From Cellulomonas sp. Leaf334 (GTDB taxonomy: Bacteria > Actinomycetota > Actinomycetes > Actinomycetales > Cellulomonadaceae): a stretch of DNA of 64,000 nt. Each line of letters begins with the position of its first letter. Positions within the stretch are counted from its first letter, which is position 1. The notes beneath the pieces were generated by a model. That model was given only the letters and a program-made list of their open reading frames with translations, made no database searches and was not told the DNA's origin. The DNA is taken from NCBI RefSeq assembly GCF_001424195.1, contig NZ_LMOO01000001.1, forward strand, positions 664,569 to 728,568, in the 5' to 3' direction. The translations under genes were made by a program, and so were the position numbers. This document shows, piece after piece, positions 42,380 to 50,052 of this stretch.

Positions 42380-43804
42380 ATGTTCAGCAAGCCAGAGGAA
42401 GTCCTGGCGTTCATCAAGAGCGAGGACGTGAAGTTCGTCGACGTCCGGTTCTGTGACCTGCCCGGCACGATGCAGCACTTCAACGTCCCCGCCTACTCGC
42501 TGGAGCTGGACTTCTTCACCGAGGGCCAGATGTTCGACGGGTCCTCGATCCGCGGCTTCCAGGCGATCCACGAGTCGGACATGAAGCTCATCCCCGACAT
42601 CAGCACCGCCTACCTCGACCCGTTCCGGGTCGAGAAGACGCTGAACATCAACTTCCACATCGTCGACCCGTACACCGACGAGCCCTACAGCCGCGACCCG
42701 CGTCAGGTCGCCGCGAAGGCCGAGGCGTACCTGAAGTCGACCGGCATCGCCGACACGGCCTTCTTCGCCCCCGAGGCCGAGTTCTACATCTTCGACGACG
42801 TCCGCTTCCACACGAAGCAGAACGAGTCCTTCTACTCGATCGACTCCTTCGAGGCGGCCTGGAACACCGGCCGCGAGGAGGAGGGTGGCAACCTCGGCCA
42901 CAAGATCCCCTACAAGGGCGGCTACTTCCCCGTGCCCCCGGTGGACGGGTTCTCGGACATCCGCGACCAGATCAGCCTGCAGCTGGACGCCCTCGGCCTC
43001 GGTGTCGAGCGCGCCCACCACGAGGTCGGCACCGCCGGCCAGCAGGAGATCAACTACCGCTTCGACAAGCTCGCGATCTCCGGCGACAAGGTCATGCTCT
43101 TCAAGTACGTCGTGAAGAACGTGGCCCACGAGAACGGCAAGACGGCGACCTTCATGCCGAAGCCGCTCTTCGGTGACAACGGCTCCGGCATGCACGTCCA
43201 CCAGTCCCTCTGGAAGGACGGCGAGCCGCTGTTCTTCGACGAGAAGGGCTACGGCGGCCTGTCCGACCTCGCGCGCTGGTACATCGGCGGCCTGCTCAAG
43301 CACGCCCCCTCGCTGCTGGCGTTCACCAACCCGACGGTGAACTCCTACCACCGCCTGGTCCCCGGCTTCGAGGCCCCCGTCAACCTGGTCTACTCGGCCC
43401 GCAACCGCTCCGCGTGCATCCGCATCCCGGTCACCGGTTCGAACCCGAAGGCCAAGCGCATCGAGTTCCGCGTGCCGGACCCGTCCTCGAACCCGTACCT
43501 GGCGTTCGCGGCCATGCTCATGGCCGGCATCGACGGCATCCAGAACCGGATCGAGCCGCCGGACCCGGTGGACAAGGACCTGTACGAGCTGCCCCCCGAG
43601 GAGCACGCCGCCATCCAGCAGGTCCCCGGCTCGCTCGGCGAGGTCCTCGACCACCTCGAGGCCGACCACGACTTCCTCACGGCGGGCAACGTCTTCACGC
43701 CCGACCTGATCTCGACGTGGATCGACTACAAGCGCAACGCCGAGGTCGACCCGATCCGTCTGCGCCCGCACCCGCACGAGTTCGAGCTCTACTACGACGT
43801 GTAA
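42380..43804 (+). CDS. glnA: Glutamine synthetase type I (main, adenylylatable)
   Basis: Dodecameric GSI that makes glutamine from glutamate and ammonia; 474 aa. Motifs are [51 protein letters not shown] (ATP and metal site), [19 protein letters not shown], and the adenylylation loop [10 protein letters not shown] with the target tyrosine at residue 402. That tyrosine is modified by GlnE (encoded at 54.6-57.6 kb). The long upstream region has a clear GlnR box at 42282-42319 and a TAGCCT -10. The ribosome site GAGGAG precedes ATG 42380. A terminator hairpin follows at 43852-43886. Confidence 0.97.
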   Translation: MFSKPEEVLAFIKSEDVKFVDVRFCDLPGTMQHFNVPAYSLELDFFTEGQMFDGSSIRGFQAIHESDMKLIPDISTAYLDPFRVEKTLNINFHIVDPYTDEPYSRDPRQVAAKAEAYLKSTGIADTAFFAPEAEFYIFDDVRFHTKQNESFYSIDSFEAAWNTGREEEGGNLGHKIPYKGGYFPVPPVDGFSDIRDQISLQLDALGLGVERAHHEVGTAGQQEINYRFDKLAISGDKVMLFKYVVKNVAHENGKTATFMPKPLFGDNGSGMHVHQSLWKDGEPLFFDEKGYGGLSDLARWYIGGLLKHAPSLLAFTNPTVNSYHRLVPGFEAPVNLVYSARNRSACIRIPVTGSNPKAKRIEFRVPDPSSNPYLAFAAMLMAGIDGIQNRIEPPDPVDKDLYELPPEEHAAIQQVPGSLGEVLDHLEADHDFLTAGNVFTPDLISTWIDYKRNAEVDPIRLRPHPHEFELYYDV

Positions 43805-43851
43805 AGATCAGCGCCCACGGCTGCTCCCGTGACGCTCTGACCTGCACTGAC

Positions 43852-43886
43852 GGCACCCCCGTCGCCCTCGTGGCGGCGGGGGTGCC
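43852..43886 (+). terminator. Terminator after glnA
   Basis: A 15-bp stem GGCACCCCCGTCGCC with a complementary arm (one G-U pair) around a CTCGT loop. There is no U tract. Confidence 0.75.
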
Positions 43887-44101
43887 CCACGTCTGCCACA
43901 GAAGCGGTGCGGCGAGCGCACCACCCGGACCTTGATCACCGACACGGCGCGGGCCCGCCCGATGACCCGCCGCGACGGTCCGGGCGCGTCCGCTGCGTCC
44001 GGCCGGCTGACGGAGCACGTGGGCGCCGGACGGCGCCTTATCACGCATCCGGCACCCGGGCCAAACCGGGACGTATCTCCCACCGGGCGACCGCGCTCCT
44101 G

Positions 44102-44140
44102 ATCTTCAGCAAGCACACAGAGGTGCTCGCACTCATCAGG
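44102..44140 (+). other. Possible glnA 5'-end remnant
   Basis: Translated in the frame of the following gene, this segment reads IFSKHTEVLALIR against glnA's [13 protein letters not shown]: 8 of 13 residues identical, with a shared TTCAGCAAGC at DNA level and several third-position differences. It has no start codon and may be a decayed duplicate or chance. Confidence 0.35.
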
Positions 44141-44152
44141 GGGCAGAAGACG

Positions 44153-46009
44153 ATGGCATACGAGATCCGCGGATCCCTGTGGGGAACGCTGTGTCACGAC
44201 GCCCGGGAGCCGCTCACCGGCCTCGAGCTGCGCGCGTACCGGTCGACGGGTGACCGCGCCACCGAGCAGGCGGTCGCGGCCGACAAGGAGACCTTCCACG
44301 AGATAGCCGACGACGAGCGCGCGGGAGCGCCTCTCGCCGTCGCCCGCGTCGAGAGCTCAGGGGCGTACGTCCTGACGATCGACGACAAGGAGTACGACGG
44401 CGGCGCCCTGGACCTCGACCTGTACGTCGAGAAGCCACCCCGACCGCGGCACGACCCGAACGCGAAGCCGCGCCAGTTCGCGCTGACCACGGTGCAGCCG
44501 CGCTGGCGGCAGACCGCGGACACCATCGTCGCCGTCTGGGAGTACGCCGTCCCGAACCGGTTCTGGTGCCACGTCCTGGCGCTCTTCGGCATCTGGACGA
44601 TCAGCGGCCGCATCACCACGTGCGACGACGGGAGCCCGATCCCCGGTGCTGTCGTCTCCGCGTTCGACGCCGACTGGCTGCAGGACGACTCGCTGGGCAG
44701 TGCGACGACCGACAGCACCGGCCACTACGTCCTGACGTACCTCGCGTCCGACTTCCGGCGCACGCCGTTCTCCCCGTTCATCAACGTCGAGCTCACCGAG
44801 GGTCCGGACGTCTACGCGAAGGTGACGCTCGGTGGCCAGCCGATCATCACCGAGACGCAGGCCGACGGTCGTCGGCCGGGCCGGCAGAACGTGGGGCACT
44901 GCTTCTGCCTGGACCTGTGCACCGACCAGGTGGTGGGCGACCCCCCGAACACGCCGCACTGGCAGCAGGTCGAGGTGTTCGACATCCACCCGGGCAACGG
45001 TCAGCCGGGCTCCACGTTCGACGCCCTGGGCTACGCGGACCCGGCGGGCGGCGCGTACGTCTTCGGGGGCACCGTCACGCTTCGCGGCAACTGCCCGCTG
45101 ACGGACGTCGGTACCGGGCATCCGCTGAAGTACCGGTTCCTCGTCGGCGAGTACACGTGGATGGGTGACCCGGACGACCCGGCGAGCCCGCCGACCGTGC
45201 CCCCGGTGAGCCTGACCCCGGTCCGGACGCAGGTGGGCGCGACCCACATCGGTTACGTGTTCTACACCGACGGCAACAGCGTCGCGCAGTCCGCGCCCGT
45301 GTTCGTGGAGGCCGGCAACCTCGACGCCGACGGGTTCGTTCGGGTGGCGGGCATGCCCGTCACGGTGCCGATGTTCAACCCGCCGGGCTCGACCGCGGTG
45401 GTCAACGTGAGCGCGTCGAACTTCCTGCGCACCTTCGACCTGATCGAGCTCAACACGCACGCCATCACCTCGACGCACCCGCCGAAGAAGCCGGGCGGGC
45501 TCCCGAAGGCGCAGGCGGGCGAGACGCTCCCGGCGAACGAGCAGGAGCCGGTGCGCCGGTACCGCGTCGGCTTCGAGGTGCGCGACGCCACCACGGACAC
45601 GGTGACGCACCTGGACCAGCTCGACTCGATCATCTTCGACAACTCGGCGGTCGTCGCGACCCTCGACCTCGAGGAGCTGCGGCTCAACGGCTGCAACCCG
45701 CTGTCCGGCGCGACGACGATCCACCTGCTCCACACGGTGGACCACCCGCACCTGAGGAGCTTCACCGTGACGATCAACAACAACGGCGGCACCGTGCACT
45801 CGCCACCGCAGACCCCCGCGGGGGCGTTCGTCGCGGGGGGTTACGGGTTCCGTGGCGGTGCCTCGGGTCCGCACAACGGCACGAGCACCGGTGGCATCCC
45901 GATCAACGTCGCCGCCGACCCTGCCTGCGCCTACTCGGTCAACCTCAGCTATGTGACGCGTCGGTACCTGGACACGACGCAGACGCTTCAGCGGCTGTAC
46001 TGCCACTGA
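44153..46009 (+). CDS. Unknown protein with transthyretin-like/carboxypeptidase-regulatory domain
   Basis: A 618-aa protein without signal peptide or membrane helix. Residues about 1-100 look beta-rich (YEIRGSLWGTLCHD). Residues about 145-205 are a carboxypeptidase-regulatory-like beta-sandwich (SGRITTCDDGSPIPGAVVSAF, TTDSTGHYVLTY). A cysteine-rich VGHCFCLDLC follows near residue 250, and the remainder seems to be further beta-sandwich domains up to YVTRRYLDTTQTLQRLYCH. I do not recognise the whole protein. The start ATG 44153 has AGGGGG about 9 nt upstream. A hairpin at 46017-46051 separates it from the small-leader/M15 peptidase genes. It is absent from the conserved backbone and so probably acquired; a role in a particle or surface structure is only a guess. 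Confidence 0.7.
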   Translation: MAYEIRGSLWGTLCHDAREPLTGLELRAYRSTGDRATEQAVAADKETFHEIADDERAGAPLAVARVESSGAYVLTIDDKEYDGGALDLDLYVEKPPRPRHDPNAKPRQFALTTVQPRWRQTADTIVAVWEYAVPNRFWCHVLALFGIWTISGRITTCDDGSPIPGAVVSAFDADWLQDDSLGSATTDSTGHYVLTYLASDFRRTPFSPFINVELTEGPDVYAKVTLGGQPIITETQADGRRPGRQNVGHCFCLDLCTDQVVGDPPNTPHWQQVEVFDIHPGNGQPGSTFDALGYADPAGGAYVFGGTVTLRGNCPLTDVGTGHPLKYRFLVGEYTWMGDPDDPASPPTVPPVSLTPVRTQVGATHIGYVFYTDGNSVAQSAPVFVEAGNLDADGFVRVAGMPVTVPMFNPPGSTAVVNVSASNFLRTFDLIELNTHAITSTHPPKKPGGLPKAQAGETLPANEQEPVRRYRVGFEVRDATTDTVTHLDQLDSIIFDNSAVVATLDLEELRLNGCNPLSGATTIHLLHTVDHPHLRSFTVTINNNGGTVHSPPQTPAGAFVAGGYGFRGGASGPHNGTSTGGIPINVAADPACAYSVNLSYVTRRYLDTTQTLQRLYCH

Positions 46010-46016
46010 CGCACAC

Positions 46017-46051
46017 CTCGGGGGCGCCCTTGCGCGCGGAGCGCCCCCGAG
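46017..46051 (+). terminator. Hairpin after the unknown beta-sandwich gene
   Basis: An 11-bp stem CTCGGGGGCGC with its complement and a 13-nt loop, 7 nt after the stop codon. There is no U tract. Confidence 0.7.
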
Positions 46052-46134
46052 CAGCTCCCTCCCGTCGCGCGCAGCCCGGCACCGGTGTGCCGGGCTCAGC
46101 GGATACGTCATCCGTGCATCTCGAGGAGCTCGTC

Positions 46135-46218
46135 ATGGCCGCCATCCCTCCCGTCCCCGTCCCTGGATCCGCACCCCCACGTCCTGCCGTCGGCGCGACG
46201 ACGCACGGGACGGCGTGA
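46135..46218 (+). CDS. 27-aa proline-rich leader ORF coupled to the M15 gene
   Basis: ATG 46135 is preceded by GAGGAG at good distance and opens a 27-codon frame (MAAIPPVPVPGSAPPRPAVG onward) whose TGA overlaps the GTG start of the M15 peptidase (GTGA). The frame is Pro/Ala-rich. It may be a translated leader that couples or regulates expression of the peptidase, or a functional micropeptide; it is too short to recognise. No attenuator hairpin is obvious between the two. Confidence 0.5.
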   Translation: MAAIPPVPVPGSAPPRPAVGATTHGTA

Positions 46219-46988
46219 CCGTGGGTCTCGTCAACGGCGCCCTCGACGGTGTCCTGCTCGTGCCGGTCGCCGGCGAGTCCGGCGCCAAGCTGCGTCTGGG
46301 TTCGGCGCGGCGGTGGGCCGCGATCCGCGACGAGGTGCACGAGCGGTTCGGCTGGTGGCCGGATGTCACGTCGGCGGGCGACGGCTACCGGGACGAAGCC
46401 CGTCAACGGCTCCTGTTCAGCAGGAACTACACCACCGAGAGGACCGGACATGGCCCGGCCAAGAAGTGGGGGCCGAACACGTTCTGGCGCCGGACCTCGC
46501 AGACACCTTCGGCGGCGGTGCCCGGGAAGTCCAACCACGGTCTCGGTACCACGGTCGACGTCGTGAACGTGGGCCACTACCGGCAGTTCAGACCCACCAC
46601 CGTCAGGTACGACCAGTTCGCGGACGTCGCCGTCCGCCACTCGTTCTCGAACGCCGAGGGCAGATCCATCGGGGAGCCGTGGCACTGGTCGGACACGTCC
46701 GACCCGGACGACGGCATCCTCATCCCGCTCGTGTCGGAGGCTGACATGCCATTGAACCAAGCAGACCTCGAGGCGATCGACCGCCTCATCATCGGACGCG
46801 TCACCACGGTCGTGGACCAGCTGCTCACCCAGCACCAGGGGAACGGCGTGCTGACGCAGATCGACAAGGAGGCCGTCGACAAGCTGATCATCGACCGTCT
46901 GGCGCAGGGCCTCGGGCCGCTGTCGCAGGCCGTCGGTGCTCTGCAGGCCTCGCTCGCGGCACCGCCTCCGCGTCGCCCCCGGCGCTGA
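46215..46988 (+). CDS. M15-family (VanY/endolysin-like) D-Ala-D-Ala carboxypeptidase
   Basis: A 257-aa peptidase whose N-terminal domain (about residues 1-165) has the M15 metal-site pattern: AGDGYRDEARQR, KSNHGLGTTVDVV with His108 and Asp115, and EPWHWSD with His157. It lacks a signal peptide, as in phage endolysins that need a holin. A C-terminal helical region (about 170-245) repeats an LxAxDRLIIxR pattern, perhaps a coiled coil or binding module. The start GTG 46215 is coupled to the 27-aa leader; GTG 46221 is an alternative. The neighbouring small membrane protein (47090-47299) could act as a holin-like partner. No phage structural genes are visible. Confidence 0.8.
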   Translation: MTVGLVNGALDGVLLVPVAGESGAKLRLGSARRWAAIRDEVHERFGWWPDVTSAGDGYRDEARQRLLFSRNYTTERTGHGPAKKWGPNTFWRRTSQTPSAAVPGKSNHGLGTTVDVVNVGHYRQFRPTTVRYDQFADVAVRHSFSNAEGRSIGEPWHWSDTSDPDDGILIPLVSEADMPLNQADLEAIDRLIIGRVTTVVDQLLTQHQGNGVLTQIDKEAVDKLIIDRLAQGLGPLSQAVGALQASLAAPPPRRPRR

Positions 46989-47089
46989 CGACGGGACGTT
47001 CGGCCCGACCGTCCGGCCTCCGCGAGGAGGACGATGGTCGTGCCGGCCATCCCGGCTGCCCGGTCCGCGTGCACCCACAGGAGCTCCCC

Positions 47090-47299
47090 ATGTCTGCCGT
47101 CCACCCGTCCCCCGCCGTCCACGACCGCGTCCGGCACCTGGTGGGTACCGTCCGGTGGGCACCCGCTCCGGTGTGGGGCGAGTCGGCCGACGAGCACCGG
47201 CGCTTCGCGCTGTACGTGGCGGGGAGCATGCTCGCATGGGCGGTGGCAGGTCTGGTGTCGGCCGCGCTGATCGGGGCGGTGCTCGACCTGGTCCTCTGA
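47090..47299 (+). CDS. Small membrane protein downstream of M15 peptidase
   Basis: A 69-aa protein with a soluble N-terminal 42 residues (MSAVHPSPAVHDRVRHLVG, then HRRFALYVAGS) and one long hydrophobic stretch at the C terminus (MLAWAVAGLVSAALIGAVLDLVL, about residues 47-69, possibly bent around a Gly). AGGAG precedes ATG 47090. It may form an operon with the M15 peptidase 100 nt upstream. Size, single hydrophobic segment and partner suggest a holin-like or membrane-anchor role, but no family is recognised. It converges with the Nudix gene, 6 nt apart. Confidence 0.65.
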   Translation: MSAVHPSPAVHDRVRHLVGTVRWAPAPVWGESADEHRRFALYVAGSMLAWAVAGLVSAALIGAVLDLVL

Positions 47300-47305
47300 C
47301 GCGGG

Positions 47306-47848
47306 TCAGGTGATCCGGCGCAGGGCGATCGCCGCGTACATCAGCGCGGCCACCGTCTCGCCGTCGGTGATCGTGCCGTCCGCGACCATGGCGACGACGT
47401 CGCTCCACGGGACCGTCCGGACGCCGGTGATCCCTTCGACGGCGTGCTCGGTGGGTTCGTCGGAGAGGTGCAGGCCGCGCGCGAGGAAGACGTGCTCCGG
47501 GGCGTTGCTGATCCCGTTGAGCGCGAACATCGATCCCACGTGCTCCCACGAGTCCGCGACGAGACCGGTCTCCTCCCGCAGCTCACGCTGCGCGGCGAGC
47601 AGCAGGTCCTCGCCGTCGGAGCCACCGGCGGGGACCTCGAGCGACACCCCGGTGGTGTAGCGGTCCACCTCGACGAGCACCACCTCGTCGTCGGCGGTCA
47701 CCGGTACGACGAAGACCGCGGGGTTGCGGACCTCCACCACGCCGTAGATCCCGGCGCTGCCGTCGGGACGCTCGACCGAGTCCTCCCGCACCCGGATCCA
47801 GGGGTTCTCGTACACGGTCGTCGAGCTGCGCGTGCGCCAGAGCGTCAT
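47306..47848 (-). CDS. Nudix hydrolase (ADP-ribose pyrophosphatase-like)
   Basis: A 180-aa Nudix protein. The box GGSDGEDLLLAAQRELREETGL fits the Nudix pattern (shown split: GGSDGEDLL and REL-REETG). The preceding YTTGVSLEVPAG and following VGSMFALNGISNAPEHVFLA match ADP-ribose pyrophosphatase-type enzymes, where the LEVPAG segment precedes the box. Likely substrates are nucleoside diphosphate sugars such as ADP-ribose; unproven. The start ATG 47848 follows AAAGGG. It is divergent from the pectate lyase gene. Confidence 0.88.
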   Translation of the reverse strand: MTLWRTRSSTTVYENPWIRVREDSVERPDGSAGIYGVVEVRNPAVFVVPVTADDEVVLVEVDRYTTGVSLEVPAGGSDGEDLLLAAQRELREETGLVADSWEHVGSMFALNGISNAPEHVFLARGLHLSDEPTEHAVEGITGVRTVPWSDVVAMVADGTITDGETVAALMYAAIALRRIT

Positions 47849-47910
47849 GAGAGGACCCTTTCAGACCACCCGAGGGATTGCGCTTACCGGACATTCTGTG
47901 ACACGGTACG

Positions 47911-47922
47911 GAAACCGGTTTC
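47911..47922. promoter_or_regulatory. LacI-type palindromic operator upstream of pectate lyase
   Basis: GAAACCGGTTTC is a perfect 12-bp palindrome with central CG, the typical form of LacI-family operators. It sits 31 nt before the pectate lyase start codon and 63 nt from the Nudix start, so pectin-related repression of the lyase is plausible. Confidence 0.55.
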
Positions 47923-47952
47923 TCACCCCCCTGTCGGAGACAAGGACGTCTC

Positions 47953-49935
47953 ATGCGAGCTCGTCACACCCTCGTCGTCACCCTCGCCGCAGGAGCACTC
48001 CTGCTCCCCTCGACGAGCGCAGGTGCAGCCCCCCCGCCCCCCGCCGTCGACCTCGGCCGTGAGGTCCTCCCACCCGGCGACGGATGGGCATCGTTCGAAG
48101 GCCCGACCGTCCCCGACGGCAAGCCCACGGTCGCCACCGGCACCACCGGAGGAGCCGCCGCCGAGGCCTCCCAGGTGTATGTCGTCGACACGTGGCAGGA
48201 GCTCCGCGACGCCCTCGCGGGCAAGGCGGGCGGCAGCCAGACGGATGCGCGACGCAACGTCGTGCCGCGGATCATCTACGTGACCGGGACCATCACCGCC
48301 TTCGAGCCGAGCGCCTGCGACGGCTTCGGCGCGCAGGTCGTCGTCTCCGACACGGGTCAGCCGTTCCGGATGGCCGACTACATCGACCACTTCGACCCCG
48401 AAGGCCCGTGGGGCCGTGCCGACCCGAGCGGCCCGATGGAGACCGCCCGCGTCGCCGCCGCTGCCGTGCAGGCAGCCCAGTCCCTCCAGCACATCGGCTC
48501 CAACGTGACCCTCGTGGGCGTCGGCGACGACGCCCGCATCGTGGGGGCCAGCCTGCGGATCCGCGACGCCCACAACGTGATCCTGCGCAACCTCACGGTG
48601 TCCGACGCCTACGACTGCTTCCCCGCGTGGGACCCGGGCGACACGAACGAGGGCAACTGGAACTCGGCCTACGACAACGTGTCGGTCTGGACGTCGACCA
48701 GCGTGTGGGTGGACCACAACACGTTCGACGACGGCGCCCACCCGGCGGAGGCGCTCCCCACCGTCTACGGCCGGCCGTACGAGGTCCACGACGGGCTGCT
48801 CGACATCACGCACGGCTCGGACCTGGTGACCGCGTCCTACAACCGGTTCGACGAGCACGACAAGACCGAGCTCATCGGCTCCTCCGACTCCCGGGCGCAG
48901 GACCGCGGCCAGCACCGCGTCACGCTGCACCACAACCTGTGGACGGACATCGGCCAGCGCGCGCCCCGCGTGCGGTTCGGCGACGTGCACCTCTACAACA
49001 ACCTCTACACGCAGACGAAGGAAGGGCTGTTCCAGTACTACTGGGGCGCGGGCGTCGAGTCGAGCATCTACGCGGAGAGCAACGCCTTCGAGCTGGCTGA
49101 CGGGGTCGACCCGGCGCGCGTCATCACACGGTGGGGCGGCACGCAGCTGTTCGAGACGGGCTCGACGGTGAACGGCGAACCGGCCGACCTCCTCGCCGCG
49201 TTCAACGCGACGGCGCCGGTCCCGCTGGCACCGACGGCACGGTGGAACCCGGCCGACGTGTACGACTACACGCTCGACGCGGTCGAGGACGTGCCCGCAA
49301 TCGTCCGTGCCGAGGCCGGTGCGGGCCTGCTCCTCTCAGGTACGCCGGTCGCCACCGCTGCACCCGCCGTCGCCGTCCTGTCCGACGACAACGGCCAGGG
49401 CACCGGCCTGTTCGACGGGTCCTACAAGATCACCGCGAACCTCTACTGGGGCCAGAACGCGACGGTCGCCAAGCTCTACGAGAACGGCGTGCTCGTCGAC
49501 TCGGCGTGGCTCACGGGCACGACGCCCCGCCGCCAGACCGTCGCGTTCCCGATCACCGGAAACGTGAACGGGTCGTACACCTACGTGGTCGAGCTGCTCA
49601 ACCCGTACGGCACCAGCACGTCACGCCCGCACACCGTCGTGGTCAAGGACGCGTCGCCGGCCCTCGCGGTCCTGTCCGACGACAACCGCGACGGTGACGG
49701 CTCGTTCACCGTGACCACCAACCTGTGGTGGGGCACCAACGCGACGCACTACGCGCTGTACCGCGACGGCGTGCTGGTCGACGAGCAGGACCTCACGGCC
49801 GCGACGCCCCGGCGCCAGACCGTCCGGACCGCGGTGACCGGCCTCGAGCCCGGCGCCTACGGGTTCGTCGCGGTGCTGAGCAACGCCGCCGGAAGCACGT
49901 CGACGGCCGAGCGGGTGGTGACCGTGCGGCGCTGA
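47953..49935 (+). CDS. Secreted pectate lyase (PL1) with two C-terminal repeats
   Basis: A 660-aa exported pectate/pectin lyase cleaving polygalacturonate by beta-elimination. Residues 1-25 are a Sec signal peptide (RARHTLVVTLAAGALLLPSTSAGAA, cleavage near AGA-A). The PL1 parallel beta-helix (about residues 70-400) includes NVTLVGVGDDARIVGASLRI, VWVDHNTFDDG, YNRFDEHDKTELIGSSD (calcium Asp cluster) and the RAPRVRFGDVHLYNN segment with the catalytic arginine region. Two tandem C-terminal modules (about 475-560 and 570-655), each with VLSDDN and NLxWGxNAT, probably aid substrate binding. AAGGA precedes ATG 47953. A LacI-type palindrome lies upstream. Confidence 0.93.
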   Translation: MRARHTLVVTLAAGALLLPSTSAGAAPPPPAVDLGREVLPPGDGWASFEGPTVPDGKPTVATGTTGGAAAEASQVYVVDTWQELRDALAGKAGGSQTDARRNVVPRIIYVTGTITAFEPSACDGFGAQVVVSDTGQPFRMADYIDHFDPEGPWGRADPSGPMETARVAAAAVQAAQSLQHIGSNVTLVGVGDDARIVGASLRIRDAHNVILRNLTVSDAYDCFPAWDPGDTNEGNWNSAYDNVSVWTSTSVWVDHNTFDDGAHPAEALPTVYGRPYEVHDGLLDITHGSDLVTASYNRFDEHDKTELIGSSDSRAQDRGQHRVTLHHNLWTDIGQRAPRVRFGDVHLYNNLYTQTKEGLFQYYWGAGVESSIYAESNAFELADGVDPARVITRWGGTQLFETGSTVNGEPADLLAAFNATAPVPLAPTARWNPADVYDYTLDAVEDVPAIVRAEAGAGLLLSGTPVATAAPAVAVLSDDNGQGTGLFDGSYKITANLYWGQNATVAKLYENGVLVDSAWLTGTTPRRQTVAFPITGNVNGSYTYVVELLNPYGTSTSRPHTVVVKDASPALAVLSDDNRDGDGSFTVTTNLWWGTNATHYALYRDGVLVDEQDLTAATPRRQTVRTAVTGLEPGAYGFVAVLSNAAGSTSTAERVVTVRR

Positions 49936-50039
49936 CCTGTGCGCGCGCTGGGAGTCAGTTGTGCAGGGACCTGCCGGCACCGCACACAACGTGCACGGGT
50001 CCCTCGCCCAAGTCCCTGACGTGCGGGGATGCCGGGTCC

Positions 50040-50045
50040 TACGGT
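50040..50045 (+). promoter_or_regulatory. -10 hexamer of the DUF4153-like gene (leaderless)
   Basis: TACGGT, spacer 7 nt to ATG 50053. Confidence 0.55.
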
Positions 50046-50052
50046 GTCGTCC

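Larger units (their letters stand above)
43805..44152. other. Intergenic region after glnA with a glnA-like fragment
   Basis: 348 nt without a complete gene. It holds the glnA terminator (43852-43886), a small hairpin of GGCGCC repeats (44022-44037), and at 44102-44140 a segment reading IFSKHTEVLALIR that resembles the glnA N terminus [13 protein letters not shown]. An AGGGGG ribosome site precedes the next gene. Confidence 0.6.

Noticed and set aside
46017..46051. Hairpin after the 44153 gene as an attachment-site or recombination scar
   Set aside because: It is a simple perfect stem 7 nt after a stop codon and is explained as a terminator.
49950..50012. Alternative hairpins after the pectate lyase gene (GTTGTG/CACAAC and AGGGACC/GGTCCCT)
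   Set aside because: Short stems with long loops; could be a weak terminator but not distinguishable from chance in GC-rich sequence.
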